Assembly: GCF_002355895.1 (NCBI RefSeq)
Contig: NZ_AP017652.1
Span: 901,001 to 965,000 of the forward strand
Direction of reading: 5' to 3'
Origin: Streptococcus sp. NPS 308
GTDB lineage: Bacteria; Bacillota; Bacilli; Lactobacillales; Streptococcaceae
Length of the DNA stretch: 64,000 nt
Position numbers and translations under genes: made by a program. Below, one piece after another: positions 1 to 8,433 of this stretch (positions are counted from its first letter, which is position 1; the number at the start of each line of letters is the position of its first letter). The notes under the pieces are model-generated. The model had not been told where the DNA came from. It saw nothing but the letters and a program-made list of their open reading frames with translations, and ran no database searches.

Positions 1-759
1 CGTTGGGGTTGCCGTAGTTGTAGAAGCTGTCCATTTTTGGATGATTTGCTCCAAGCTACCATCCTTCTTCATTTGTGCTAGAGCTTCGTTAAACTCGGTA
101 ACCAAGTGTTCATACTTGCTACCTTTCTTGACACCAAAGGCAAAGCTTCCAACAGCCTCACCATCCATATTGATGCTGAGATCTTGTCCTTGGTTAATCG
201 CATACTCAATAACAGGTTTGTCATCCATGATGGCATTTACAGCACCAGCACTTAGACTGTTATTCATCAAATCACCTGTATCAAAGGTTTTAATAGAGAA
301 ACCGTATTTATCTTTGATACTTTCGAGGAAACGTTGAGCGGCAGTTCCGTTCTTAACTCCAACTGTTTTGCCGCTAAGATCCTCATATTTGGTGATTTTA
401 TTTGCCTTTGTGGTAGCAATGACAACTTTTGTATCATAATAAGTATCAGACATGGTAAAGACATTTTCACGTTCTTTTGTTTTTGTCATACCTGCCATAA
501 TAGCATCTGCTTGACCTGACTGCACCGCATTTACAGCTGCATCAAAGCCAGGATAAGACATTTGGATGTTCCATCCTTTGATTTCTGCGACTTTATTGAT
601 AATATCAACATCAATCCCTTTATAGGTTTGATCTGAATCTTTAAACTCAAAAGGTGCGTAAGCTGTATCAGACACAATCTTAACAGTATCAGCTTTTGCC
701 ATACCTAGTGAGAAAATGGGAAATAAAATGAGCAAACATGCTAGTATTTTTTTCTTCAT
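1..759 (-). CDS. Amino-acid ABC transporter substrate-binding protein, possibly fused to permease (partial)
   Basis: The gene reads leftward from ATG at 759 and is open to the window edge, so its C-terminus is missing. The start MKKKILACLLILFPIFSLGM is a signal peptide ending near the alanine of KADT. A periplasmic-binding fold of the polar amino acid type follows (DTAYAPFEFKD, then GFDAAVNAVQSGQADAIMAG and ISG-like GTAAQRFL segments). A GGAGAC ribosome site lies just before the ATG. At the left edge the frame reads a Thr/Pro-rich stretch (TTTATPT), which looks like a linker. In pneumococci the homologue next to uvrB is, from memory, a binding-protein/permease fusion, so a permease domain may follow outside the window. 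The substrate, perhaps glutamine, is not determined. Confidence 0.9.
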   Translation of the reverse strand, partial: MKKKILACLLILFPIFSLGMAKADTVKIVSDTAYAPFEFKDSDQTYKGIDVDIINKVAEIKGWNIQMSYPGFDAAVNAVQSGQADAIMAGMTKTKERENVFTMSDTYYDTKVVIATTKANKITKYEDLSGKTVGVKNGTAAQRFLESIKDKYGFSIKTFDTGDLMNNSLSAGAVNAIMDDKPVIEYAINQGQDLSINMDGEAVGSFAFGVKKGSKYEHLVTEFNEALAQMKKDGSLEQIIQKWTASTTTATPT

Positions 760-898
760 TTTTAGTCTCCTTTTCCGAATATTTTCCCATTATATCAGAA
801 AATGAATGAAAAGGCAAATTTTATGGATTTTATGTGAGAAAATGTAACATAGAACCCTCGCTCTTACCAACCTAGAGAAGAGTCTGAAAAGTAAATTT

Positions 899-909
899 AT
901 GGTAAAATA
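899..909 (+). promoter_or_regulatory. uvrB extended -10 promoter
   Basis: The extended -10 TATGGTAAAAT lies about 30 bases before the uvrB ATG. A divergent extended -10 (TGATATAAT on the minus strand, near 790-800) serves the amino-acid transporter. Confidence 0.6.
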
Positions 910-939
910 GAAGGATAGAAAAATGCAGATGAGGCACTT

Positions 940-2928
940 ATGATTAATAGAATTACAGATAATACATTTAAACTAGTATCAAAATACGAACCTTCAGGAG
1001 ATCAACCCCAAGCGATTGAGCAGTTGGTTGACAATATCGAAGGTGGAGAGAAGGCCCAAATTTTGATGGGGGCGACGGGTACAGGGAAGACCTATACCAT
1101 GAGTCAGGTCATTTCCAAAGTCAATAAACCAACTTTGGTCATTGCCCATAACAAAACCCTAGCTGGTCAGCTCTATGGGGAGTTTAAGGAATTTTTCCCT
1201 GAAAATGCTGTTGAGTACTTCGTATCCTACTATGATTATTACCAACCCGAGGCCTATGTTCCTTCGAGTGATACCTATATTGAGAAGGATAGCTCAGTCA
1301 ATGACGAGATTGACAAGCTCCGTCACTCAGCGACTTCAGCCCTTCTGGAGCGCAATGATGTCATCGTCGTAGCTTCAGTCTCTTGTATCTATGGTTTGGG
1401 TTCGCCAAAGGAATATTCTGATAGTGTTGTTAGTCTTCGTCCAGGTCTGGAGATTTCTCGTGATAAACTCTTGAATGACTTGGTGGATATTCAGTTTGAA
1501 CGCAATGATATTGATTTCCAACGGGGAAGATTTCGTGTGCGTGGGGATGTAGTGGAGATTTTCCCAGCTTCCCGAGATGAACACGCTTTTCGAGTAGAGT
1601 TTTTCGGGGATGAGATTGACCGTATCCGTGAAGTTGAGGCTTTGACAGGTCAGGTATTGGGAGAAGTCGATCATTTGGCGATTTTCCCTGCTACTCACTT
1701 CGTAACCAATGACGACCACATGGAGGTTGCGATTGCCAAGATTCAGGCGGAGTTGGAGGAGCAGTTAGCTGTCTTTGAGAAGGAAGGCAAACTGCTAGAA
1801 GCCCAGCGTTTGAAACAGAGGACAGAGTATGATATTGAGATGCTACGTGAGATGGGCTATACCAATGGTGTCGAAAACTACTCTCGTCATATGGATGGTC
1901 GAAGCGAGGGAGAGCCTCCTTATACGCTTCTCGACTTTTTCCCAGATGATTTCTTGATCATGATTGATGAAAGTCACATGACCATGGGGCAGATCAAGGG
2001 TATGTACAATGGAGACCGTTCGCGTAAGGAAATGTTAGTAAATTATGGCTTTCGTTTACCGTCAGCCTTGGACAATCGTCCTCTCCGTCGTGAAGAGTTT
2101 GAAAGCCATGTGCACCAGATTGTTTACGTTTCAGCAACACCAGGCGACTATGAAAATGAACAGACCGAGACAGTGATTGAGCAAATCATTCGTCCGACAG
2201 GGCTTCTAGACCCAGAGGTGGAAGTTCGTCCGACTATGGGACAGATTGATGACCTCCTAGGTGAAATCAATGCTCGTGTTGAGAAGAATGAACGGACCTT
2301 TATCACAACCTTGACCAAGAAGATGGCAGAAGACTTGACCGACTACTTCAAAGAAATGGGCATCAAGGTCAAGTATATGCACTCGGATATCAAGACCTTG
2401 GAACGGACAGAGATTATCCGCGACCTACGCTTGGGTGTTTTTGATGTCTTGGTCGGAATCAATTTGCTCCGTGAAGGGATTGACGTACCCGAAGTAAGTT
2501 TGGTTGCTATTCTAGATGCTGACAAGGAAGGTTTCCTTCGTAACGAACGTGGCCTCATCCAGACCATTGGACGTGCTGCCCGTAACAGCGAAGGACATGT
2601 CATCATGTATGCGGACACGATGACTCAGTCTATGCAACGTGCTATCGATGAAACGGCCCGTCGTCGGAAAATCCAGATGGCTTATAATGAAGAACATGGT
2701 ATCGTTCCACAAACCATCAAGAAAGAAATCCGTGATCTTATTGCCGTGACTAAAGCTGTTGCCAAGGAAGAGGATAAGGAAGTCGATATCAATAGCCTCA
2801 ACAAACAAGAACGCAAGGAACTCGTCAAAAAACTGGAAAAACAAATGCAAGAAGCCGTCGAAGTGCTTGACTTTGAACTGGCAGCTCAGATACGCGATAT
2901 GATGTTGGAAGTCAAGGCGTTGGGGTAG
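940..2928 (+). CDS. uvrB: UvrABC excinuclease subunit B
   Basis: UvrB is the damage-verifying helicase-like subunit of nucleotide excision repair; it takes over from UvrA and recruits UvrC. At 662 aa it is full length for the family. Visible features are Walker A GATGTGKT at residues 44-51, the beta-hairpin motif [12 protein letters not shown] near residue 95, the DEXX-like IDESH near 340, helicase motif [11 protein letters not shown] near 540, and the C-terminal UVR motif ([14 protein letters not shown]) that contacts UvrC. The ATG at 940 has GATGAGG about seven bases upstream. A six-codon reading frame (923-943) ends in a TGA that overlaps this ATG. GNAT gene 2945 follows after 16 bases and may be cotranscribed. 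Confidence 0.98.
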   Translation: MINRITDNTFKLVSKYEPSGDQPQAIEQLVDNIEGGEKAQILMGATGTGKTYTMSQVISKVNKPTLVIAHNKTLAGQLYGEFKEFFPENAVEYFVSYYDYYQPEAYVPSSDTYIEKDSSVNDEIDKLRHSATSALLERNDVIVVASVSCIYGLGSPKEYSDSVVSLRPGLEISRDKLLNDLVDIQFERNDIDFQRGRFRVRGDVVEIFPASRDEHAFRVEFFGDEIDRIREVEALTGQVLGEVDHLAIFPATHFVTNDDHMEVAIAKIQAELEEQLAVFEKEGKLLEAQRLKQRTEYDIEMLREMGYTNGVENYSRHMDGRSEGEPPYTLLDFFPDDFLIMIDESHMTMGQIKGMYNGDRSRKEMLVNYGFRLPSALDNRPLRREEFESHVHQIVYVSATPGDYENEQTETVIEQIIRPTGLLDPEVEVRPTMGQIDDLLGEINARVEKNERTFITTLTKKMAEDLTDYFKEMGIKVKYMHSDIKTLERTEIIRDLRLGVFDVLVGINLLREGIDVPEVSLVAILDADKEGFLRNERGLIQTIGRAARNSEGHVIMYADTMTQSMQRAIDETARRRKIQMAYNEEHGIVPQTIKKEIRDLIAVTKAVAKEEDKEVDINSLNKQERKELVKKLEKQMQEAVEVLDFELAAQIRDMMLEVKALG

Positions 2929-2944
2929 TGAAGGAGAAAAATAA

Positions 2945-3448
2945 ATGGATCTTACTATCAAGCAGATGGAAACCCCTGAAGAGATAGAAGGTAAGTCCCT
3001 CGTTCATTGGCAGACGTGGAGAGAGGCTTATGACGACCTTTTACCTGCAGGATTTCAGGAGACAATGACATTAGAAAGATGTCGATTCTTTAGTCAAAAA
3101 TATCTAGAAAATACATTGATTGCGATGGATGGCATGAAGGTAGTTGGTTTTATCAGTTATGGAAACTTTCGTGATGTGGCTATTCAAGCTGGCGAAATTA
3201 TTGCCTTATATGTTTTAAAAGACTATTATGGAAAAGGTATTGCTCAGAAGTTAATGAAGGAAGCTCTGACGACTCTTGAACAGTTCTCTGAAATATTCTT
3301 ATGGGTATTAAAAGAGAATAAGCGAGCCATTGCTTTTTATCAAAAAATGGGTTTTACTCTTGATGGTCAAGAAAAAATACTTGAACTTGGAAAACCGATC
3401 ACTCAAATTAGAATGGTATATAAGAAATCATCAGAATTTGAGAGTTAA
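2945..3448 (+). CDS. GNAT family N-acetyltransferase
   Basis: A 167-aa single-domain GNAT enzyme expected to move an acetyl group from acetyl-CoA to an unknown amine. The core is visible: the strand EIIALYVLKDYYGKGIA, carrying the Q/R-x-x-G-x-G/A-type acetyl-CoA loop (YGKGIAQKLM, near residues 98-107), and the C-terminal NKRAIAFYQKMGF motif near 126-138 that is typical of the superfamily. AAGGAG sits upstream of the ATG, 16 bases after uvrB, so it probably shares the uvrB transcript. The substrate cannot be inferred. Confidence 0.9.
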   Translation: MDLTIKQMETPEEIEGKSLVHWQTWREAYDDLLPAGFQETMTLERCRFFSQKYLENTLIAMDGMKVVGFISYGNFRDVAIQAGEIIALYVLKDYYGKGIAQKLMKEALTTLEQFSEIFLWVLKENKRAIAFYQKMGFTLDGQEKILELGKPITQIRMVYKKSSEFES

Positions 3449-3536
3449 ATGCAAGGACAGTTGTGATTTGTTTTCAGATTGCAAAATCAACAAATGATTA
3501 CGTTTTAAAATATATTTTAAATAGAGAGAAGTTATT

Positions 3537-4040
3537 ATGAAAGTAAAAGAGGCGAATTATAAGAAATCATCAGGGTTAGATTCTGTTCGTTTTTGGTTAC
3601 AAGGGCATCGATTTGTCAAATTTATGCTTGATATTTTCTTTTATATCATCTTGTTCCTAGTGATAGAATTCACAACATCACAGAACAAAAGCATTCCAGC
3701 TGATTTTCGGTACAGAGAACTCTTATTTCCTTTGCAATTGAATCTTTTTATCTTGGGTAATAGGCTTTATGCTCTCTTTTTGTCAGTGAAAACAAAAAAA
3801 GAAAAGACCCTTAAAAAATTCTGTGAACCCTTTATTTATATCAATGTCCTTAGCTTCATTTTTCAACTGATTGGCGTCAGAAAAAGAGGAAGAGTCGTTC
3901 TCTCACCTTTGTTTTCACTGGAGTCTTCCTATATCTGGTTCCCTATTGTCGTCTACCTTCTGGTCTTGATGTTAACGTTGGCAATCTTCTTTCTCTCTAA
4001 AGCTTCAAAAAAAGGGGTAGATGAAAATGAAGATGAGTAG
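3537..4040 (+). CDS. Small membrane protein, paralogue 1 of 3
   Basis: A 167-aa protein of unknown function and the first of three tandem paralogues. It has about four hydrophobic segments: one after a short basic N-terminus (near 30-47), one near 62-80, one near 104-118 and one near 130-155. Motifs shared with the next two genes are W-[LM]-x-x-H in the N-terminal helix, P-[LI]-x-x-N-x-F in the second segment, F-x-EPF-[IL]-YIN before the third, and Y-[IV]-W-x-P-I-x-x-Y-L in the last. The C-terminus is acidic (DENEDE) and overlaps the start of paralogue 2 by up to 20 bases, indicating translational coupling. No catalytic residues are evident. Not a recognised family. Confidence 0.75.
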   Translation: MKVKEANYKKSSGLDSVRFWLQGHRFVKFMLDIFFYIILFLVIEFTTSQNKSIPADFRYRELLFPLQLNLFILGNRLYALFLSVKTKKEKTLKKFCEPFIYINVLSFIFQLIGVRKRGRVVLSPLFSLESSYIWFPIVVYLLVLMLTLAIFFLSKASKKGVDENEDE

Positions 4041-4591
4041 ACAAATGAAGTACAAGACAAAAGAAAAGTCTTCTTGGACTAAGATGATTTATCTTTGGAT
4101 GGAAAGGCACCGAAGGATTGGTCAACTCCTGGATACGAGTGTGTTATTCGCATCTTTGTTTGTATCATTTCTTGCTGCCTCTTTCATTGGTTCTCCATTC
4201 CCAAACTTAAACTATCTTTCTCCCTTAAGCTTTAATCTTTTCCTTCTGCTCTTATCAACCTATTTCCTTGTCTTTCGTTTTAGTAGTGATAAACTTCAGA
4301 AATGGCGTTACTTTTCATGGGGATTTATTGGGTTCAATGGTCTTCTTTTTCCCTTTCATCTCTTGGTAGGTCTGAATTGGCTAGGACGTCGTAAGTCAAC
4401 GAATTTCCCCCCCTATAATTTCTATGGATCCAGCCTATGTCTGGGCTCCTATTGTAAGTTATCTCTTTTTCTTTTTCTTGGGGCTGGGTATTCTGCTTTT
4501 GATTATACAGATAGAAAAGAGAAGAAGGAGGCGTAAATGGAACGAAAGATTAAGAAACCAAAGAAGATCAAACAAAAGAACAGAAAAATGA
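4021..4591 (+). pseudogene. Small membrane protein, paralogue 2 of 3, probable frameshift in a C7 tract
   Basis: As sequenced, the frame runs 4021-4536 (171 aa). Homology to paralogues 1 and 3 holds only as far as the run of seven C at about 4406-4412. After it the sequenced frame loses the family motif. The +1 frame restores it (MDPAYVWAPIVSYL, matching YIWFPIVVYL and YIWLPIATYL) and continues to a TGA at 4589-4591. Six C instead of seven would give an intact protein of about 189 aa. The cause may be a real mutation, slippage-based phase variation, or a sequencing error. The likely start is ATG 4021 or 4027, which has AGGGG upstream. Upstream segments carry W-M-x-R-H and P-L-x-F-N-L-F. In the sequenced frame the stop TAA abuts the ATG of paralogue 3. 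Confidence 0.7.
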
Positions 4592-5094
4592 GAAAAATCC
4601 ATAAAAAGTATTCTTTGATAGCTCACGTCCAATTGTGGATGGGAAGGCATCCAAAGCTTGCTTCTTTTATGGATGGTGGCATAATATTATTTTCTATTTT
4701 TGGTATCATGTATGTGTTGTTCGGGACGTCACTTATCCCGAAACCATATCAGGAAATGTCTTATGTTTTGCCAATTATTATGAATTTTGTCTTTTTGGTG
4801 CACACACTCTATCAAGGTATTTTTAGAGATGGTTTTAGTGAAAAGACTTCAGTACAAGAATTTTTAGAACCTTTTCTATACATAAATGGACCTATTTTTC
4901 TTCTCCACTTAATTGTTGGAGTGAAAGGGAGAAATGTTAAAAAAATTCCTTCCCTATTATCTGTTGATTATCGCTACATCTGGCTTCCAATTGCTACCTA
5001 TCTAATCTTTTTCTTCATTCCAGCGATAGTGATAGTGATTTTGAAATATAAGGACAAAAAGAGGAAAAATCATGACAAAAGAAAATCGAATTAA
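4537..5094 (+). CDS. Small membrane protein, paralogue 3 of 3
   Basis: A 185-aa protein with a strongly basic N-terminus (about 25 residues rich in Lys/Arg) followed by about four hydrophobic segments. It carries the full motif set of the family: W-M-G-R-H near residue 34, LPIIMNFVF near 85, FLEPFLYIN near 109, and YIWLPIATYL near 149. The basic C-terminal tail (KYKDKKRKNHDKRK) overlaps the start of the next gene by 23 bases. AGGAGG immediately upstream supports the ATG at 4537. Function unknown. Its place in a tight operon of paralogues suggests the products act together in the membrane, which is inference. Confidence 0.75.
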   Translation: MERKIKKPKKIKQKNRKMRKIHKKYSLIAHVQLWMGRHPKLASFMDGGIILFSIFGIMYVLFGTSLIPKPYQEMSYVLPIIMNFVFLVHTLYQGIFRDGFSEKTSVQEFLEPFLYINGPIFLLHLIVGVKGRNVKKIPSLLSVDYRYIWLPIATYLIFFFIPAIVIVILKYKDKKRKNHDKRKSN

Positions 5095-5512
5095 GTTATT
5101 TTCATTTAAAACACTCTATTTGGCTTTGTTGACCTTTGTGGTTCTTCATTTGGTGTTGTTGGTTTTTGGACTATCTTTTACGCCGATTTTGTGGAATAGT
5201 TGGTTTTTCATTTTTTGTTTAACCTTCTTAATCCATCCCTGGAGAATCTTTTATAGAATAAGAGATTTTCAATGGTACCACCTTATTTTTCAAATATTTA
5301 GTGGATTGGTGGCACTTTATCTTTGGTTTGGAGCATTTTTTGCTTTGTCTATTATGTCGGATTCAGTCATCCCTATCAATATAGACTATCACATACAAGA
5401 TAAAGAAATCATCATTGTTAGAGGTTTTTTGGCCCGTACTACTTATGAACATCACGAGTTGATTAATCCATTCATCATGAAATCTGATATCAAGTTCGAA
5501 AAAGGCATATAA
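5072..5512 (+). CDS. Small membrane protein of the same operon, unrelated sequence
   Basis: A 146-aa protein with about three hydrophobic segments (near residues 12-32, 40-55 and 68-92), then a hydrophilic C-terminal part (IDYHIQDKEIIIVRGFLARTTYEHHELINPF) with beta-strand character. It lacks the W-x-x-x-H and EPF-YIN motifs of the three preceding paralogues. It overlaps paralogue 3 by 23 bases, so it is almost certainly translated from the same mRNA (AGAGGAAAAATC upstream of the ATG). Function unknown. An orientation with the C-terminal domain on one face of the membrane is plausible but not determined. Confidence 0.7.
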   Translation: MTKENRIKLFSFKTLYLALLTFVVLHLVLLVFGLSFTPILWNSWFFIFCLTFLIHPWRIFYRIRDFQWYHLIFQIFSGLVALYLWFGAFFALSIMSDSVIPINIDYHIQDKEIIIVRGFLARTTYEHHELINPFIMKSDIKFEKGI

Positions 5513-5535
5513 CAACTTAGAAAGCGAGCAAATCT

Positions 5536-6003
5536 ATGTCCCGTGCGCAAGCAACCATTTTAACCAACATCTGTCTAATCGAAGATCTAGAAAATAAGCG
5601 AGTAGTCATGCAATATCGCTCTCCTGAAAACAATCGCTGGTCTGGCTATGCCTTTCCAGGAGGACATGTTGAGAATGGCGAGGCCTTTGCCGAGTCTGTC
5701 ATTCGTGAGATTTATGAAGAAACAGGTCTAACGATTCAGAATCCCCAACTGGTCGGTATTAAAAATTGGCCCTTAGATACAGGTGGGCGCTACATCGTCG
5801 TTTGCTATAAGGCGACAGAGTTTACTGGAACTCTCCAATCCTCAGAAGAAGGAGAAGTTTCTTGGGTAGAAAAAAACCAGATTCCTAACTTGGATCTGGC
5901 CTATGATATGCTGCCTTTGATGGAAATGATGGAAGCACCTGACAAGTCTGAGTTCTTCTATCGCCACCGTACAGAGGACGGCTGGGAGAAAGAAACTTTT
6001 TAG
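5536..6003 (+). CDS. NUDIX hydrolase (MutT-like)
   Basis: A 155-aa NUDIX enzyme. The Nudix box GX5EX7REUXEEXGU is complete, from GGHVENGEAF to REIYEETGL at about residues 37-59, so metal-dependent cleavage of a nucleoside diphosphate derivative is expected. The RWSGYAFPGGH lead-in is typical of the MutT/8-oxo-dGTP group, but the substrate is not proven. The gene lies 23 bases after the membrane-protein operon. Its last ~150 bases (from about 5851) recur almost unchanged at 7101-7250, on the far side of the methyltransferase gene; see the pseudogene entry there. Confidence 0.93.
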   Translation: MSRAQATILTNICLIEDLENKRVVMQYRSPENNRWSGYAFPGGHVENGEAFAESVIREIYEETGLTIQNPQLVGIKNWPLDTGGRYIVVCYKATEFTGTLQSSEEGEVSWVEKNQIPNLDLAYDMLPLMEMMEAPDKSEFFYRHRTEDGWEKETF

Positions 6004-6126
6004 TTCTATGATTAGTTGATAGGTGTTATTCTTTAAAGGAAGGTACTGAAATATAGGCTAAGTATGGCGAAGTAAGCCAACTGATTATTTCTAAAATTCT
6101 TATTATTCTTTTCTATCTATATTTTG

Positions 6127-6170
6127 AACAATCTCCACCTTCCATTCTGAAATCGGAGATTGTTTTATTT
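6127..6170 (+). terminator. Rho-independent terminator before the methyltransferase
   Basis: The arms AACAATCTCC (6127-6136) and GGAGATTGTT (6155-6164) form a perfect 10-bp stem followed by a T-rich tail. It separates the NUDIX transcript from the next promoter. Confidence 0.85.
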
Positions 6171-6181
6171 TATGCTATAAT
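6171..6181 (+). promoter_or_regulatory. Extended -10 promoter of the methyltransferase gene
   Basis: TATGCTATAAT, a typical streptococcal extended -10, starts right after the terminator tail and 28 bases before the methyltransferase ATG. The gene therefore carries its own promoter. Confidence 0.75.
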
Positions 6182-6209
6182 CTTAAGATGTGAAAGGAAG
6201 TACCAGAAA

Positions 6210-6977
6210 ATGGATGATAAAGTAATTGAACAATATGCAAAACAAGATAATCTTGATATTAGAGTAAACATACATAAGAAGTATTCAAAAAATAAATTAG
6301 GATTTAACAATTGGATATTTTCCAACTACCAAATCACTAATGAAGTAAAGGTTCTAGAATTGGGATGTGGTACAGGAGAACTGTGGAAAAGTAACAGTGA
6401 TTCTATAGATAAAATGAAGCAGTTGGTTATTACAGATTTTTCTAAAGATATGGTAAAAACAACGAAGTCAGTGATTGGAAATAGAGACAATGTCGACTAT
6501 GAAATAATGGATATTCAAAAGATTTCTTTTGAGAATGAAACATTTGATATTGTTATTGCAAATATGCTTCTACATCATGTAAATGATATTCCTAAAGCGC
6601 TCTCTGAGGTGAATAGAGTCTTAAAAACAGGCGGAATTTTTTACTGTGCTACATTTGGTGAAAATGGAGTTGTAGATTATTTGGCAGGCTTATTTAAAGA
6701 TGAGGTTAATCAAGATTTGGAAAATAAAACTTTTACTTTACAAAATGGCGAAAGTTACCTAAGTAGGTACTTTAACTCTGTCGATATATTGCTCTATGAT
6801 GATGAGTTACAGGTAACTAGTATAGATGACCTAGTTAAATACATCCAATCCTTTAAAGGAATTTCAGAAATAGGTTCGTTAGAAGAAGAAATAATACGTA
6901 AAAGATTGGAAAGTGAGTTTAATAATGGTATGTTGATCATTCCTAAAGAATATGGTATGTTTATCGCTCGAAAGTAA
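6210..6977 (+). CDS. Class I SAM-dependent methyltransferase
   Basis: A 255-aa Rossmann-fold methyltransferase. Motif I is VLELGCGTGEL near residues 50-60, an acidic motif II follows (ITDFSKDM near 75), then motif post-II (DIQKISFENETFDIVIANMLLHHV, near 107-130) and RVLKTGGIFYCATFGE near 145. This layout matches the ubiquinone/UbiE-type small-molecule methyltransferases; the acceptor is unknown. The gene is noticeably richer in A and T than its neighbours, has its own terminator-promoter pair upstream, and sits between an intact NUDIX gene and a second copy of that gene's 3' end. It is therefore probably an acquired insertion. AAAGGAAG precedes the ATG. Confidence 0.88.
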   Translation: MDDKVIEQYAKQDNLDIRVNIHKKYSKNKLGFNNWIFSNYQITNEVKVLELGCGTGELWKSNSDSIDKMKQLVITDFSKDMVKTTKSVIGNRDNVDYEIMDIQKISFENETFDIVIANMLLHHVNDIPKALSEVNRVLKTGGIFYCATFGENGVVDYLAGLFKDEVNQDLENKTFTLQNGESYLSRYFNSVDILLYDDELQVTSIDDLVKYIQSFKGISEIGSLEEEIIRKRLESEFNNGMLIIPKEYGMFIARK

Positions 6978-7100
6978 AATTAAGGGAACGAAATTGTAAA
7001 AAATTATTGAGAAGATTTTCAATGTAAAATTAAAGGGATAGTGTTTAGAGCATGTTACAGCTAATTCTCCATATATAAACCTCAAATTTTTAGATTTGAA

Positions 7101-7250
7101 GAAGTATCTTGGGTGCAAAAAGACCAGATTCCAAACTTGGAACTGGCCTATGATATGCTGCCTTTGATGGAAATGATGGAAGCACCTGACAAGTCAGAGT
7201 TCTTCTATCGCCACCGTACAGAGGACGGATGGGAGAAAGAAACCTTCTAG
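7101..7250 (+). pseudogene. Duplicated 3' fragment of the NUDIX gene
   Basis: About 150 bases repeat the end of the NUDIX gene at 5851-6003 with roughly ten mismatches. It encodes EVSWVQKDQIPNLELAYD and onward to the same C-terminus and stop (7248-7250). There is no start or Nudix box. Most substitutions are synonymous. Residues such as Q and D in WVQKDQ resemble what I recall of the pneumococcal allele more than the intact copy does, which would fit recombination with a related strain's DNA. The fragment's stop overlaps the niaR stop on the other strand. Confidence 0.88.
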
Positions 7251-7762
7251 TCTTTTACTAAATAACCAAGTTTATCCAAGGCCTCCTCGATATAGTGGAG
7301 GTCTTGTTGTGTTTCGGCTTCAACAAGGTGGTAATGGGTGCCATCTGTCAATTCAGAAAGTGGTCTAAAGTCAGAGTTCTCGACTTGCTCTAAAAAATGT
7401 TGGACATCTCTACGACAAGTGAGTTTGAGTAGGGTTTCAATTTCTCCATAAACTGGATGGTCGATCAAAGTATTCTGAACACGGCCACCATTATCTACAA
7501 TAGCTAGAAGTTCTTGACCGATTTCTTCCATCTCATGTTTGACCTTGAATAGTTTGTGAACGTAAGGACTGGTATTATTTTCTTTATAGATATAGCCACG
7601 ATTGGTAGATAGGATAGGAGCTCCATCTGCTCGGAGAATAGCGATATCCTGTACAATGACTTGGCGCGTAACATGAAAGTGTTCAGCCAAGGTTTGGCCA
7701 TTGAGGGCTTTTGGTGCCTCTTTTAACAGTTTGAGAAGAGCTTGTTTGCGATCCTTTGTCAT
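7247..7762 (-). CDS. niaR: NiaR niacin-responsive transcriptional repressor
   Basis: A 171-aa repressor of niacin uptake and NAD salvage genes. The N-terminal winged helix (HTH_11 type, residues about 5-58, with the recognition segment HVTRQVIVQDIAILR) is followed by the 3H domain (about 75-168). The 3H domain is named for three conserved histidines, here seen in LIDHPVYGE, DVQHFLE and GTHYHLV. It lies 11 bases downstream of niaX on the same strand, so transporter and repressor form one operon with probable autoregulation through the operator at 8319-8328. Nicotinic acid is the expected co-repressor, as known for this family. Confidence 0.93.
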   Translation of the reverse strand: MTKDRKQALLKLLKEAPKALNGQTLAEHFHVTRQVIVQDIAILRADGAPILSTNRGYIYKENNTSPYVHKLFKVKHEMEEIGQELLAIVDNGGRVQNTLIDHPVYGEIETLLKLTCRRDVQHFLEQVENSDFRPLSELTDGTHYHLVEAETQQDLHYIEEALDKLGYLVKD

Positions 7763-7773
7763 AGTTTTTCCTT

Positions 7774-8301
7774 TTAGCGACGTTTTCGAAGCACTTTAAA
7801 TACAGCTAGTGCTAAGGTATAGTCTACCATACTATGGACAATTGTGCCAAAACCAACTAGGACAAAGAGAACATAAAACATATTTTCAACATTTGTCCCT
7901 GAAGTAGCATAGAAGATGATACAAGCTATTACTTCAGCTATAGCATGAACAACACCCAAAACAAAGTTAAAAATCCAAGATGTCTTCGGTTTATCCAAGG
8001 TTTCAGGGAATTTCTTTAAGTACAAAGCCCCCAAAGTACCAAAAACGATGTGAGAGAAGGCGCGCAGGACGATAACCATGGGATAGCCTGCCATCAGGAA
8101 GCCAAGACTAGAAGCAATAATCACAAAAGCAGCCATCAAAGGCGAAAGAAACATGGCGATAAAGATGGGGATATGACTTCCCAAGGTGTAAGAAGCTGGT
8201 GGGATAACGATTTTAAAAGGCATAATGATTGGAATCAAAATCGCTATTGCAGTGAGTAGGGCAGTCATGGTCATAAACTGCGTTTTTTTTCGTATATCCA
8301 T
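7774..8301 (-). CDS. niaX: NiaX niacin transporter, ECF S component
   Basis: A roughly 175-aa integral membrane substrate-binding (S) component of an energy-coupling-factor vitamin importer, with about five to six hydrophobic helices. Specificity for niacin is inferred from its operon with niaR, in line with the NiaX family. The shared ECF A and T components are not in this window. The start is placed at ATG 8301 (MDIRKKTQF), which has GGAGG six bases upstream. An in-frame ATG at 8313 overlaps that ribosome site and is unlikely. The basic N-terminus precedes the first helix, as usual for S components. Confidence 0.9.
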   Translation of the reverse strand: MDIRKKTQFMTMTALLTAIAILIPIIMPFKIVIPPASYTLGSHIPIFIAMFLSPLMAAFVIIASSLGFLMAGYPMVIVLRAFSHIVFGTLGALYLKKFPETLDKPKTSWIFNFVLGVVHAIAEVIACIIFYATSGTNVENMFYVLFVLVGFGTIVHSMVDYTLALAVFKVLRKRR

Positions 8302-8318
8302 AAGAACCTCCATTTATC

Positions 8319-8328
8319 TGTATATACA
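8319..8328 (-). promoter_or_regulatory. Candidate NiaR operator at the niaX promoter
   Basis: A perfect 10-bp palindrome, TGTATATACA, is embedded on the minus strand in TACTTA-TGTATATACA-GATAAAT. It lies just downstream of the probable -10 (TACTAT, 8334-8339; -35 TTGACT 17 bases further up). It resembles the streptococcal NiaR box as I remember it (TGT-n4-ACA core with TAC to the left). Binding near +1 would block transcription. Confidence 0.6.
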
Positions 8329-8433
8329 TAAGTATAGTACAATAAATAGTCAGCCAAGTCAAGGTTCAATATTGATTTTTAAGACATATTTGGTTAAAAT
8401 GTGGTAAAGAATAATAGGAACTGAGGAGAAATT

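Noticed and set aside
1375..1719. Long antisense reading frame in uvrB
   Set aside because: Uncommon residue mix, no ribosome site, no promoter and no recognised motif; shadow of uvrB codons.
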